Shown here: one piece after another, positions 8,435 to 17,976 of the stretch
Numbering within the stretch: the stretch's first letter is position 1
How the letters are laid out: each line of letters begins with the position of its first letter
From: Effusibacillus pohliae DSM 22757
GTDB taxonomy: Bacteria > Bacillota > Bacilli > Tumebacillales > Effusibacillaceae
Direction of reading: 5' to 3'
Assembly: GCF_000376225.1 (NCBI RefSeq)
Contig: NZ_AQXL01000124.1
Span: 1-64,000, forward strand
Length of the DNA: 64,000 nt
Made by a program: the position numbers and the translations under genes
The notes under the pieces: generated by a model
The model's input: the letters and a program-made list of their open reading frames with translations, nothing else
Databases searched by the model: none
Told to the model about the DNA's origin: nothing

Positions 8435-9793
8435 ATGGGAGGTATAGTTTTGAAATTCTCGCGCTCCACGGCCTGCTTGTTGGCGATCCTGGCACTTGGC
8501 ACAGGACTTCGCCTGCTGTGGATTTACTATGTGAACACGCAACCGGTATATGATTTCAAGCGGTATCATGATCTCGCGATGTCCCTGCTTCAGACTGGGC
8601 GTTATACACTGCCGGAAGGGCTTGATTATATCAAGTCCAACACCCTCTATATCCAGACAGGGGTTCATTATCCGACGGCGTTTCGGCCGCCGGGGTATCC
8701 ATTTTTTCTGGCCGCGGTGTATGCGCTGCACCCTTCGATTTTGGCGGCCAAATTGGCAAATGTAGGGCTCAGCACGGTATGGATGGTTTGCATGTACCTG
8801 TTGGGGAGCAGGTTTTTCAGCGAACGGATTGGATTGTGGGCGGCGTTTCTGACGGCGATCTTTCCCCCCGCGATCAGCTACACCAGCGTGATCAGCACGG
8901 AGATTCTGTCTGCAGCCTTGCTGCTGGTCATCTTGTGCATTCATTTTTATCGGATCGGCCGGCCGTGGGTGAGACATCCGGTGCTCGGCTGCCTGATGGG
9001 TTTCCTGAGCCTCGTCAAACCGTATTTTATCGTGTTGCCGGCGATTTATGGCCTGCTGGTGTGGTGGCAGCAGCGGGAGCAGGACGCTGCGGCGACTATC
9101 AGGCGACGCATCGTCCGGATCGCAGTTCCGGTCCTGACGGTGACGCTGACGATGGCCGCCGTGATTTCTCCGTGGACGATTCGCAATTACCTGGTGTTCC
9201 ACCGGTTTGTTCCGATTTCAACCAACGGCGATTTTGTACTGTATATCAACAACAATGACTTGAGCCAAGGCATCTATATGGATGTGATGAAAGTTCCGAA
9301 TTCGATTTTCAAGACGGATCGCATTCTGAATGAGCAAGGAGAGTACAACGAGGCGGATGCGATGAAGCTGGCGCGGCAAGAGGCGATCCGCTGGATTCGG
9401 CTGCACCCGGACAAGTTCGTGCTGTTGGGGCTGACGCGGTTGGCCGTCAGTTATCTGAACGTGGGAGCCGAAATCTGGGAGTGGACCATGTCGCAAGCAC
9501 AGTTGCGATTCGACCCCGTATGGATCCAGCCGCTGATTCAGGCGGAACGGGTATCCGGCCTGGTAGTGGTTGGAGGAGGGGCATTTTACAGCCTGGTGGT
9601 TCTCTTCAACTTGCTGCGCAGGCAGAAGATGAATCAACTGCATGTGATCAATCTTCTGTTTGTCGCTTTCTTTACGATGGTGATTTTCGCTTCTGAAGGA
9701 CAGCCGCGCTATATGTTTGTGATGTTCCCGTTTTTTTTGCTGGGGATTGCGTGGATGGGGGCGCGGATGTCGGCCGCCCTGACAAACGACTGA
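8435..9793 (+). CDS. GT39-type integral membrane glycosyltransferase, paralogue of the gene at 5430
   Basis: A 452-residue polytopic protein. The ATG at 8435 has gggag 9 nt upstream; a TTG at 8450 with gggagg 7 nt upstream is an equally good alternative and would remove five residues. The acidic first-loop motif is VYDFKRYHDLA, and the extracytoplasmic signature is DFVLYINNNDLSQ. It follows the protease by 28 nt and is probably cotranscribed with it. Like its paralogue it should move a sugar from a polyprenyl-phosphate donor to an unknown acceptor outside the membrane. Confidence 0.87.
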   Translation: MGGIVLKFSRSTACLLAILALGTGLRLLWIYYVNTQPVYDFKRYHDLAMSLLQTGRYTLPEGLDYIKSNTLYIQTGVHYPTAFRPPGYPFFLAAVYALHPSILAAKLANVGLSTVWMVCMYLLGSRFFSERIGLWAAFLTAIFPPAISYTSVISTEILSAALLLVILCIHFYRIGRPWVRHPVLGCLMGFLSLVKPYFIVLPAIYGLLVWWQQREQDAAATIRRRIVRIAVPVLTVTLTMAAVISPWTIRNYLVFHRFVPISTNGDFVLYINNNDLSQGIYMDVMKVPNSIFKTDRILNEQGEYNEADAMKLARQEAIRWIRLHPDKFVLLGLTRLAVSYLNVGAEIWEWTMSQAQLRFDPVWIQPLIQAERVSGLVVVGGGAFYSLVVLFNLLRRQKMNQLHVINLLFVAFFTMVIFASEGQPRYMFVMFPFFLLGIAWMGARMSAALTND

Positions 9794-10008
9794 GGTCCCT
9801 GGGGAGAATTTGCGAAGTGCTGCTATCACCCACGTTTCGTTCCTCCGCTTCGATGCCAGGAGTTGACAAAAACGTGATCAACGTGTCAGCAATTGACCGC
9901 TTTGCCTCAGCCAAAACAGGTACTGGGCGTTTGGCTGTCGAATGTATCCATTGTGGGTGGCAAGCCGACGGGCATCGCGCCAGGATACGGGGAAGAGGAG
10001 GACTGCTT

Positions 10009-11634
10009 ATGAAGAATCGGTGGATACCCCTCAGGCTGAAACATTGGGTTGCTGGATTGGCGGTGATCGTCGGACTCTCTGCAGCGTCTCAGCCAACGCA
10101 GGCGGCAGGGCCGGATGTTGTGGTGTTATTGAACGGGAAGCCGCTCAGTTTTGACGTGCCGCCGCAGATCATTCAGGACCGGACGTTTGTCCCTTTCCGC
10201 GCATTGCTGGAAGCGTTGGGCGCCAATGTCTGGTGGGACGGGGCTACGAGAACCGCTTATGCGAATAAGGACGGGGTGACGGTCCGGATTCCCATCGGCA
10301 GCAAGCTGGTGTATCGCAACGGGCAGGCGATCCAAATGGATGTCGAGGCACAGCTGGTGCAAAACCGGACGCTGATTCCGTTGCGGTTTGTGTCAGAGGC
10401 GTTGGGAGCGCAAGTGGATTGGAAACCGGCGTCTGCCACCACGCCGTTGACCGTTTTCGTGCAAACCGCTTCCTCCGCGGCGAATGCGGAAACATCACCG
10501 CAGATCGAGGTGGTGAACGGGGACGGCAGGGTATCGCCGGACAAAATGCAACAGATTCAAAACTTGTTGCAAAACGGCCGTATCGGCCAGAAGGTCGCGC
10601 AAGCGTTTCGCCTGCGGTTCACGCAGCCGGTTCGTGTGTATCTGGCGGCCGACAAAGCAGGATACCGGCAAGTGATGCTCGCGCAACCCGCCCATCCCGT
10701 GAACGTGGACGAAGTGGCACAGTTTACTGATGGATTGGCCAAGGGGAATGACGTCTTCATTCCGTTATCGGAACATCCTGCGGAAAGCGATTTGAAAAAT
10801 GTGCTGGCGCACGAATTGACACACGTTCTGTTTTTCCAAAACGGGCTGAACGTGATGCCGAGCTGGTTGAACGAAGGGCTCGCTTGGCACCAGGCGCTGC
10901 AGCTGGAATATGAAAATCTGCCCAATGTGGTGTCCGAAGGACGCAAGGCGGAGCTTAAGCAATATATACTAAAGGTGAAACAGGATGGCCGGCTGATCGG
11001 GTTGCTGAGCGATTCGGAGCAAACGATTGCCGCCCGCCCAGGCTACAATGTTGAGATCCAGGACTGGGCGGCAGTTGAGTACCTGATTGGGACCTACGGT
11101 TATGACAAGGTACTCGATTATTTGTCCCGTTCGAAACAATTGTGGCAGGATCCGTTTCGCTCTGTGTTTGGGCTGTCAGCCCAGAGTTTTGAAACAAACT
11201 TCAATGCGTATCTCGACAATCTGATCCAGCGAACTGACCGGGGAGTGCAAATCACATTCCGGGTGACGGATGAGTTCCACGGCCAATTCTTGCTTTTACC
11301 GAAAGGGCAGACGCAGTGGCGTGTGTATTCGCTGCCGCCCGGCGAGTATACGGTTACGGTATTACCGGATGGAACGGTCAGCGGTCTTAGCGGCGGCCAG
11401 CTGAGACAAGCGGCCGGCGCCGGCGAAATCGATGTGGTGTATGTGGGGCTTGCTCTGGAACAAGAGGTGGTGGAGCAGGGGAATGGGGTTCGTTTTGCCG
11501 GTTTTGCGATCCAGTACGGCTATGGGGAGTATTTTCTATTAAACGGGTGGAAGTCTTTCACAAACGGCTCCAACGATTACCTGGAAACCAATCGTCTATT
11601 AGGCATCGAAATCCTGCGAGTGCAATCGTTATAG
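10009..11634 (+). CDS. Exported stalk-domain protein with gluzincin (HExxH) peptidase-like domain
   Basis: A 541-residue secreted protein. The ATG at 10009 has ggaagaggagg 7 nt upstream, followed by a signal peptide ending TQA. Residues about 35-145 are two copper-amine-oxidase-N/stalk repeats (RTFVPFRALLEALGANVWW and RTLIPLRFVSEALGAQVDW). The central part has LAHELTHVLFF with a downstream glutamate in SWLNEGLAWHQ, the arrangement of the peptidase MA-like/gluzincin superfamily zinc site. The C-terminal 130 residues are not recognised. Such proteins are common in wall-associated Firmicutes families and may act on, or be tethered near, the cell wall. Activity is inferred from the motif only. 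Confidence 0.85.
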   Translation: MKNRWIPLRLKHWVAGLAVIVGLSAASQPTQAAGPDVVVLLNGKPLSFDVPPQIIQDRTFVPFRALLEALGANVWWDGATRTAYANKDGVTVRIPIGSKLVYRNGQAIQMDVEAQLVQNRTLIPLRFVSEALGAQVDWKPASATTPLTVFVQTASSAANAETSPQIEVVNGDGRVSPDKMQQIQNLLQNGRIGQKVAQAFRLRFTQPVRVYLAADKAGYRQVMLAQPAHPVNVDEVAQFTDGLAKGNDVFIPLSEHPAESDLKNVLAHELTHVLFFQNGLNVMPSWLNEGLAWHQALQLEYENLPNVVSEGRKAELKQYILKVKQDGRLIGLLSDSEQTIAARPGYNVEIQDWAAVEYLIGTYGYDKVLDYLSRSKQLWQDPFRSVFGLSAQSFETNFNAYLDNLIQRTDRGVQITFRVTDEFHGQFLLLPKGQTQWRVYSLPPGEYTVTVLPDGTVSGLSGGQLRQAAGAGEIDVVYVGLALEQEVVEQGNGVRFAGFAIQYGYGEYFLLNGWKSFTNGSNDYLETNRLLGIEILRVQSL

Positions 11635-11647
11635 CGAGCCGATGGGC

Positions 11648-11675
11648 AGGCCCTGCAAAAGTCATGCGGGGCCTT
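11648..11675. terminator. Hairpin between convergent genes, likely terminator
   Basis: aggccctgca (11649-11658 region) pairs with tgcggggcct (11665-11674 region). It is short and GC-rich, and lies between the convergent stalk-protein and mannosyltransferase genes. Confidence 0.55.
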
Positions 11676-11681
11676 CCGTTG

Positions 11682-12836
11682 TTACGCCACCCAGCGATGC
11701 AGCGACCAGCTGTAAACGAACACCGTGAGCAGCAGCCCGAAAAGAAGGCAGAGGGCATAATACAGCCATCTATTTGCTTTGAAAAGTTCATACAGCCCCA
11801 AATAGAGCGGGAAAATCACCAAGGAATACCGCGTGTAACTGACGAAATAGTCGACCACTTGTCCTCTTGCGGGCGCGGATAAAGGAATCAGGAACAAAAT
11901 CAACATCAAGATCCAATACGACAATCTCAGTTTGCGGAACGTGAACAACAGCACAACTGCGGTCAACAGAACGAACAAACCCTCCGCAAAAAAATAGATC
12001 CAGTACCAGTTAAAGGGATGCGTCAACAAATAGTTGAAGTTATAAGCGATCCCTTCGGTAAAAGTCAGCAACGGGTTGTAAAACCCTCTGCCAAACAGCG
12101 GCTGGGAGCGGGAGAACGCAAACGGATCGTGAAATTTCAACTGCAAATACGCCATATATGCAAAAAACGGAAGAAGCATGACCAACACGAGCAGAACCGA
12201 CGCGCTCCGCTTGTTCAAAAATCGGCGAAATCCGCCGCGGAAGAACAGCCATACATCATTCCAGCTTTTCAGATTGAAATATTCCAGTGTATACGCAAGC
12301 GTTAAAAACACCCCCGTATTTCTTGTGATGCTCAGCAGCGAACCGCTCATTGCAGCTCTTGTCCACGAACTTGTTCGAATATAATAAAGCGTCATCAGCA
12401 TCAGCATGAAATAGAGCGCTTCCGTATACACCGCCGAAAAAAAGAACGAAGTGGGGTAAACGGCAATCAACCACATGATTTTGCGAGTTTCCGTCTCGTC
12501 ATAGTCGATTGCAATCAACTTGTAGGCAAAAAACAGCAGAACCAAAAAGCAACCGTTCGAAATCAGGACACCTGCTGCCGGAATGGACATAAAATGTTTG
12601 GCAGCAGCCAACAGGATCGGATAGAAAGGGAAAAATGCAGCGCTTTTCGGATCATAACCCCTCTCCGCAATCTGTCCGTACCAACCCGCATCCCAATAAA
12701 AGAAATTGTCGACCAATGCATAACGGAGACAGCCGGAAATCGAGAGTTCATCGATTCTGCCGCACGTTGCAAAAAAAGCGGGAATGACAACCAATAGTTT
12801 GTTGACGAAAAATACGAGAAGGATAAATGGAAACAT
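11682..12836 (-). CDS. Polytopic mannosyltransferase-like protein (PIG-V/COG5542 type)
   Basis: A 384-residue membrane protein. The GTG at 12854 is the longest start, but its purine-rich site is only one base away; the ATG at 12836 (MFPFILL) is preferred. It has about nine hydrophobic helices. The first extracytoplasmic loop contains FYWDAGWYGQIAERGYD, the WDAxWY motif typical of the PIG-V-like GT-C family. Other conserved-looking stretches are FFPFYPI and YPTSFFFSAVYTEALY. Bacterial members are thought to use polyprenyl-phosphate sugars on the outer membrane face. It is upstream of nothing in its direction except the terminator. Confidence 0.82.
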   Translation of the reverse strand: MFPFILLVFFVNKLLVVIPAFFATCGRIDELSISGCLRYALVDNFFYWDAGWYGQIAERGYDPKSAAFFPFYPILLAAAKHFMSIPAAGVLISNGCFLVLLFFAYKLIAIDYDETETRKIMWLIAVYPTSFFFSAVYTEALYFMLMLMTLYYIRTSSWTRAAMSGSLLSITRNTGVFLTLAYTLEYFNLKSWNDVWLFFRGGFRRFLNKRSASVLLVLVMLLPFFAYMAYLQLKFHDPFAFSRSQPLFGRGFYNPLLTFTEGIAYNFNYLLTHPFNWYWIYFFAEGLFVLLTAVVLLFTFRKLRLSYWILMLILFLIPLSAPARGQVVDYFVSYTRYSLVIFPLYLGLYELFKANRWLYYALCLLFGLLLTVFVYSWSLHRWVA

Positions 12837-12900
12837 GCGCAAAGATCCGCCCACTTCCTTTCAAATCGCTCCACATAGCGCGAACAGTCGGGTCTTCGTC

Positions 12901-12936
12901 AAACAAGGAACCTGACAGGCGTCAGATTCCTTGTTC
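12901..12936 (-). terminator. Intrinsic terminator overlapping the galU stop codon
   Basis: aacaaggaacctgac pairs with gtcagattccttgtt across a four-base loop with one mismatch. The stop codon of the galU-like gene lies inside the stem. Confidence 0.7.
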
Positions 12937-13794
12937 GTTCAACAATCCCCGCAAATACTCCGCCAGCTTGTCTTTCATTTCGGACCGCTCTAGGGCAAAT
13001 TCCAGATTCGCTTTCAGATAGCCGAGCTTGTCCCCGATGTCATACCGTTTGCCCGCGATCTCACATGCATACACTCGCCGGTGGCTGCACAGGGCGTCAA
13101 TTGCATCGGTCAGCTGGATTTCGCCGCCGACGCCCGGTTCGGTCGCTTCCAGGTAGGCAAATACTTCCGGCTCAAGAATGTAACGTCCAATGATCGCAAG
13201 ATTGGATGGCGGGTTGGAGATCGGCTTTTCCACCACGTGGCTGACCGGGAAGGCGCGATCCCCCTGGGCTGTCGGCGCCACAATTCCGTAACGATGCGTT
13301 TCCTCTGCAGGCACTTGTTGCACTCCGAGAACGCTGGCCTGATATTTTTCGTAAACGTCAATCAGCTGCCTCAGTGCGGGTGTGTGGCTGTTGACGATGT
13401 CATCCCCCAACAGCACCGCGAACGGCTCATTGCTGATGAAGTTCTTCGCGCAAAGCACGGCGTGTCCGAGACCGAGCGCCTCTTTCTGACGGATGTAATG
13501 GATGTTCGCCATATCGGAAATGTGGCGCGTTTCTTCCAGCAAATCCTTTTGATCTTTGCTTTCCAACAGCAGTTCCAGTTCGATGGAACGGTCAAAATGA
13601 TCCTCGATCGCCCGTTTGTTGCGTCCCGTGATGATCAGAATGTCCTGGATGCCGGAAGCAACCGCTTCTTCCACAATATATTGAATGGTGGGCTTGTCCA
13701 CGATCGGCAGCATCTCTTTCGGCTGTGCCTTGGTAGCAGGGAGAAACCGGGTTCCCAGTCCGGCAGCGGGTATGACCGCCTTGCGAATCGACAT
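12922..13794 (-). CDS. galU: UTP-glucose-1-phosphate uridylyltransferase
   Basis: A 290-residue enzyme making UDP-glucose from UTP and glucose 1-phosphate. The start has an aaggagt site. The N-terminal nucleotide-binding signature is GLGTRFLPATKAQPKEMLP (about residues 12-30), with the later AEEAVASGIQDILIITGRNK and LLGDDIV motifs; length matches the family (about 290-300). UDP-glucose would feed the UgtP-like transferase at 40900 and the UDP-glucose dehydrogenase at 42107, plus other envelope polymers. In B. subtilis the paralogues are gtaB and yngB; the sequence alone cannot separate galU from gtaB naming. Confidence 0.95.
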   Translation of the reverse strand: MSIRKAVIPAAGLGTRFLPATKAQPKEMLPIVDKPTIQYIVEEAVASGIQDILIITGRNKRAIEDHFDRSIELELLLESKDQKDLLEETRHISDMANIHYIRQKEALGLGHAVLCAKNFISNEPFAVLLGDDIVNSHTPALRQLIDVYEKYQASVLGVQQVPAEETHRYGIVAPTAQGDRAFPVSHVVEKPISNPPSNLAIIGRYILEPEVFAYLEATEPGVGGEIQLTDAIDALCSHRRVYACEIAGKRYDIGDKLGYLKANLEFALERSEMKDKLAEYLRGLLNEQGI

Positions 13795-13911
13795 GAAAAA
13801 TGACTCCTTTTTGATAGAGTGTTAAAAAGGTATTCGACAAAAAGTCAGGAATTCCTTTCTGGCAAAACAAGGACACCGGACAGCCGCCTCGCGGCAGCTC
13901 GAGCCACAAAA

Positions 13912-13950
13912 CAGCAGCCATTGTGACCGGCGGTGCACAATGGCTGCTGC
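13912..13950 (-). terminator. Intrinsic terminator after the PBP2-type gene
   Basis: A 13-bp perfect inverted repeat (agcagccattgtg at 13913-13925 and its complement at 13936-13948) followed on the minus strand by TTTTG. Confidence 0.75.
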
Positions 13951-13954
13951 TTGA

Positions 13955-15868
13955 TTATTCTTGCGGGGCGCTGGTCGGTTTCTTTTGATCCGGTTTGGTT
14001 TCCACGTTGAAATAAGCATCCAGCATCTTCTCGGCGATGGGCCCGGCCATTTCATACGAGTGCGCGTTGAGGGGCCCGTCGATCACGACGGTGGATACGA
14101 CGATTTTCGGATTGTTGTACGGGGCGAATCCGACAAACCAATAGTTTTCCGTACCGCGGCCGGTTTCCGAGGTCCCCGTCTTGCCGGCTACGTCGTACGG
14201 TTTGTTCCCGAACGTATAGCTGGCAGTCCCGTAGGGGGCGTGCGTCACGTCCCGCATTCCGTCCCGTACGTATTGCAACAGTTCGGCCGGAAAAGACACG
14301 GTGTTCAATACTTCGGGCTGCGTTTCCTTGACGATTTTTCCGTTTGGATCCTTGATCTGCTTGACCAGATACGGTTTCATCCGCTTGCCGTTGTTCGCGA
14401 TCGTGCTGACGTATTGTGCAATTTGCAGAGGCGTGAACGCCTCGTTCTGCCCGATCAACATAAACGGCAGGTTCACGGCTGTATCCTTGGCGTAATTGTA
14501 ACGGCCGACGTCTTCGAACGGCAGATCGATGCCCGTTTTGACACCGAGACCGAATTCGTGCTGGTACTGCTTCAGTTTTTCAATTGCCGGCAGGTCATAT
14601 TTTTGCGCCCAAGTTCCGACGCTCATCTGGGAAAGCAAATTCGTTTTGGCCAGCCGCATGCCAATGGTGTACATGTAGACGTCGCAAGACTCTGCAATCG
14701 CTTTTTTTCCATCGATCGAGCCATGCCCGCCCGGGTTCCAGTCGCCTGCCCTGTAGCTCGCAATGTTCAGGCTGCCGCCGCACCAGATCAGCTCGTTCGG
14801 CCGGATCACGCCTTCCTTGATTCCCATCAGGACGGACAGCATTTTGACGGTTGATCCCGGCTCAATGGGATATTCGGCCGCGTAGTTCCACTCGGCCTGT
14901 TGAAACAGCTTGTAGTTTTCGTCGGAAATCCCGTTTAACCAGTGGTTCGGATCGAACGGCGGGTAACTCGCCATTGCCAACACTTCTCCCGTGTTGGGAT
15001 CCATGGCAACGGCAGCGGCGTGCTTCACGCCGCGCCCCTTCAGGGCATTGACCCGTTCCGCCAGCGCTTGTTCGGTTACTTGCTGCAGTTTTTTGTCGAG
15101 CGTCAGGACCAAATCGTCACCGGGTACCGGTTTCTCGATAAATTCGGCGCTGCCGCCCCGGTGCACCGGATCCCCGTAAATATTGACCTCGACCCGGGTC
15201 GCACCGTCTTTTCCGCGCAAGTAATCCTCATATTGCTTTTCCAACCCGGTGTAGCCGACCCGGTCGGTCATCCGGTAGCCCTTGTCTTTATACTCTTTCC
15301 ACATTTCGGGTTTGATCGAGTTCAGGTAGCCAAAGACATGCGAGGCAAACGTTTTGTATCGATAGTCACGCAACGCTTCCGGAATCACGGTGATTCCGGG
15401 CAGTTCGTTCAGATGTTCCTTGACCCGGGCGACCTGCAGTTCGGTCGCGTTCACCTTCACCTTGCGCGGAGTCGACTTCGGCAGGTTGTCTTTCTTCCCT
15501 TGCATGATGGCGATCATTTCGTCTTTGCTGATTTTTTCCTTGTCATTCGGATCGTTCAGCAGTTGCACGAGCCGCTCGGCGATCGCCGGAATCTGTTTTT
15601 CCACCTGTTCGTCCGAATTGGTAAACTGAATCGTGAACGACGGTTTATTGGTAACCAGAATCTCGCCGTTGCGGTCCAAAAATTGACCGCGTGGAGCCGG
15701 CAGGACCTGCTGCACATAGCGGTTGGCTTCCGCCATCGCCGCATAATCTTTGCCTTTTCCCAGTTGGATGTAACTGAGACGCAACAGCAGCAGCACCAGC
15801 CCGATAAACAAAATCATAAACAGACTGTGCAAGCGTGCGCTGTGCTGCGACTGATTTTCCTTTTGCAT
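13955..15868 (-). CDS. Penicillin-binding protein 2-type transpeptidase
   Basis: A 637-residue class B PBP that cross-links peptidoglycan. The ATG at 15868 has aagggg 7 nt upstream and begins MQKENQ, followed by one transmembrane helix (about 15-40). The dimerisation/pedestal region follows with RGQFLDRNGEIL. The transpeptidase domain has the active-site SxxK in PGSTVKML, the second motif as SCD in AESCDVYMY, and KTG in GKTGTSET. An SxD second motif is seen in many PBP2/MrdA-like enzymes, so this is not a defect. It could serve elongation or sporulation; the sequence does not decide. Confidence 0.93.
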   Translation of the reverse strand: MQKENQSQHSARLHSLFMILFIGLVLLLLRLSYIQLGKGKDYAAMAEANRYVQQVLPAPRGQFLDRNGEILVTNKPSFTIQFTNSDEQVEKQIPAIAERLVQLLNDPNDKEKISKDEMIAIMQGKKDNLPKSTPRKVKVNATELQVARVKEHLNELPGITVIPEALRDYRYKTFASHVFGYLNSIKPEMWKEYKDKGYRMTDRVGYTGLEKQYEDYLRGKDGATRVEVNIYGDPVHRGGSAEFIEKPVPGDDLVLTLDKKLQQVTEQALAERVNALKGRGVKHAAAVAMDPNTGEVLAMASYPPFDPNHWLNGISDENYKLFQQAEWNYAAEYPIEPGSTVKMLSVLMGIKEGVIRPNELIWCGGSLNIASYRAGDWNPGGHGSIDGKKAIAESCDVYMYTIGMRLAKTNLLSQMSVGTWAQKYDLPAIEKLKQYQHEFGLGVKTGIDLPFEDVGRYNYAKDTAVNLPFMLIGQNEAFTPLQIAQYVSTIANNGKRMKPYLVKQIKDPNGKIVKETQPEVLNTVSFPAELLQYVRDGMRDVTHAPYGTASYTFGNKPYDVAGKTGTSETGRGTENYWFVGFAPYNNPKIVVSTVVIDGPLNAHSYEMAGPIAEKMLDAYFNVETKPDQKKPTSAPQE

Positions 15869-16124
15869 CGGCAAGCCCCTTTCGATTCCGGATAGATGGA
15901 CACGGTGACAATCCTATTCTACCAAGAGACCAGTGGATTTTGAACCGGATTTTGTGACAAAAAATGATAAAGTGTGAATGGTTGCCGGCGGAAATTAATA
16001 GAAAAAGTGCCGGGCGGCGGCCGAGGTGGCGGGAGAGACGGCGGATGTCCCGCTGTTCGCTGGAATTATCGGCCGAAATATGCTATATAATGCGGGAAGG
16101 CGATGAGCGAAAGGATTGGAGTCG

Positions 16125-17741
16125 ATGCGGCGGATCAAGCACCCTGTGCTGTGGATTTTGGCTTTGCTTGGGTTGTCTGTGTTTGTTTGGATGTCAGGGC
16201 CGGATGAGACGCCGGTCGGCCAGGTTACGGTAACACGCGAAGCGGCCGGTTTGCAGGCTGCCGATTTTTTGCGGTCGAAAGGGGTTTCCGTCGAGCGGAT
16301 GATGCAAACGGCTCTCTATGAGGGCGATTCGGAGATGGACGCCTACCTGAAACGGCACGGGCTGCATGGGGAATTCGCAAAGCAGGGCGGCCGCCGGCCC
16401 TTGGCCTATTGGGCTGTCACGTTCTTTCGGCCTGGGAAGGATTCCTATACGGTTTACGTGGATGAAACGAGTGGCCGGGTCTTGGGCTATGAGCTGATTC
16501 GCGAGGCGGGGCCGGATGAGCCGCTGCTGTCGGAACAGGAAGCGCTTGCTCTGGCGAAGCGGGAACTGGAACGGCACGGCGTTAAGACGGAGAAGCTGGT
16601 GCTTGCCGAAAGGGGCAGGGCAGCCTCGCGCGGCAATGATAGCGGTGCAGGGCAGTGGAGGGAGTATCAATTCGCATGGCGCGATACATCGTGGCACGTC
16701 GGGGATTCGCGGCTGATTTACGAAGTGGGGATTACGGGCGATCAGGTCACCGCCTATTGGACCGATTACGAGATTCCGAAAGCGGATCAGGAATGGTTTG
16801 CCAAACAGCGGACGCTCGGCGCGATTTTGACCGGGATCAGTCTCATCGGAACGATCCTATTGGTGATCTTTTCGTTGGTGGTGGCATTTGTGTATCCCAG
16901 ACGGGAGGTCGATTGGCAGCGTGGTCTCGCGTCGGGGCTGGTTCTGCTGGGGGTTGCGGTGGCAACCGGCCTGAACGAGTGGCCGCAGGCGGCAACCGGC
17001 ATTGTGGGACTTGATGTCCCGGTGGATGTGACGATGTGGCTGACGGCGGCCGGGATGACCGCGTTGGCTGTGCTGTCGAGCGGCAGCACTTATCTGACGG
17101 CTGTCGCCGGCGGGGTGCTGCAGGAACGGTTGTGGCCGGGAAAATGGTTGCGGTGGGGGGACGCCGGTTGGCCGCAACGGGTGCGCGCGGCCGCGCTGCG
17201 CGGGTACCTGCTGGCGCTTGTGTGGCTGGGGGTGCAGGCGATTTTTTATTGGGTGTCGGAAACCTATTTCGACGTATGGCAGGAGAACGATTTTACAATG
17301 ACGCCGTGGAACTTCCTGGTGCCCGGTCTGTTCCCGCTGCTCGCGTGGACGGCCGGCATCGGCGAGGAAATCACGTTTCGCCTGCTGGGGATCGGACTGG
17401 TCAAGCGATATTGCCGCAGCACGTTCCTGGCGCTGCTGCTGCCCGCTATGGTTTGGGCGCTTGCGCACTCGCTTTATCCCGTGCATCCTTTCTACACGCG
17501 GTTTGTTGAATTGACGCTGCTCGGCATGTTGATCGGCTGGTGTTTTCTGCGTTACGACCTGGAGACGGTGATTTTTGCCCATGCGATTTTTGATACGGTG
17601 CTGATGTGTTTGCCTCTGCTGTTTGAGGGGACCTGGGCGGATCGCGCGTGGGCGGTCGGCTGGCTGCTGCTGCCAGCGCTGATCGGCCGCTACAGTCACC
17701 TGCTGCAGCCAAAATTGGTTCGGCAGCAGGCGGCAGCCTGA
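16125..17741 (+). CDS. CPBP-family intramembrane metalloprotease with long N-terminal extension
   Basis: A 538-residue membrane protein. The ATG at 16125 (MRRIKHP) was preferred over the TTG three codons upstream. The C-terminal third has the CPBP/CAAX signatures: EEITFRLLGIG (motif 1), HSLYP and FAHAIFDTV (motif with a conserved His). The first 230 residues hold a signal-anchor helix, then a soluble region in which EALALAKRELERHG and TVYVDETSGRVLGYE resemble PepSY-type repeats. Several more transmembrane helices follow. Such proteases may process prenylated or other membrane proteins; bacterial roles include bacteriocin immunity and sigma-factor release. Its substrate is unknown. Confidence 0.87.
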   Translation: MRRIKHPVLWILALLGLSVFVWMSGPDETPVGQVTVTREAAGLQAADFLRSKGVSVERMMQTALYEGDSEMDAYLKRHGLHGEFAKQGGRRPLAYWAVTFFRPGKDSYTVYVDETSGRVLGYELIREAGPDEPLLSEQEALALAKRELERHGVKTEKLVLAERGRAASRGNDSGAGQWREYQFAWRDTSWHVGDSRLIYEVGITGDQVTAYWTDYEIPKADQEWFAKQRTLGAILTGISLIGTILLVIFSLVVAFVYPRREVDWQRGLASGLVLLGVAVATGLNEWPQAATGIVGLDVPVDVTMWLTAAGMTALAVLSSGSTYLTAVAGGVLQERLWPGKWLRWGDAGWPQRVRAAALRGYLLALVWLGVQAIFYWVSETYFDVWQENDFTMTPWNFLVPGLFPLLAWTAGIGEEITFRLLGIGLVKRYCRSTFLALLLPAMVWALAHSLYPVHPFYTRFVELTLLGMLIGWCFLRYDLETVIFAHAIFDTVLMCLPLLFEGTWADRAWAVGWLLLPALIGRYSHLLQPKLVRQQAAA

Positions 17742-17782
17742 CCGGAAGCGGGCCGCCCGGTGCGCCGACAGGTTCCGGTCAG
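17738..17782 (+). terminator. Imperfect terminator-like hairpin after the CPBP protease
   Basis: ctgaccggaa (17738-17747) pairs perfectly with ttccggtcag (17773-17782). A T-run follows only about 30 bases later, so termination is likely but less canonical. Confidence 0.45.
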
Positions 17783-17935
17783 ACCGGAAATGTGCCGCCG
17801 GGTGGGCTTGTGATTTTTTTCGTTGGCACATCGGGTGATTCGGTTCAGCCCGTTTTCTTACTATTTTTGTTATTGACAGATGCCGTAAAACTATGGTTGA
17901 TTTAGGTTGGGAGCCGGATAGACGAACATCATGCA

Positions 17936-17957
17936 GCATGCGAAACGTCTCGCATGC
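17936..17957 (+). promoter_or_regulatory. 8-bp inverted repeat upstream of the LacI-type gene
   Basis: gcatgcga (17936-17943) and tcgcatgc (17950-17957) are perfect arms with a 6-base spacer. Possible second regulator site or cruciform; function unknown. Confidence 0.4.
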
Positions 17958-17976
17958 ATATCTTGTAGTATTGGTG

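Noticed and set aside
14000-15868. PBP2 with defective SxN motif
   Set aside because: SCD is a known variant in PBP2-type transpeptidases, so no defect is claimed.
16857-17939. 360-codon minus-strand frame opposite the CPBP protease
   Set aside because: Low-complexity Arg/Gln-rich translation, no domain; a shadow.
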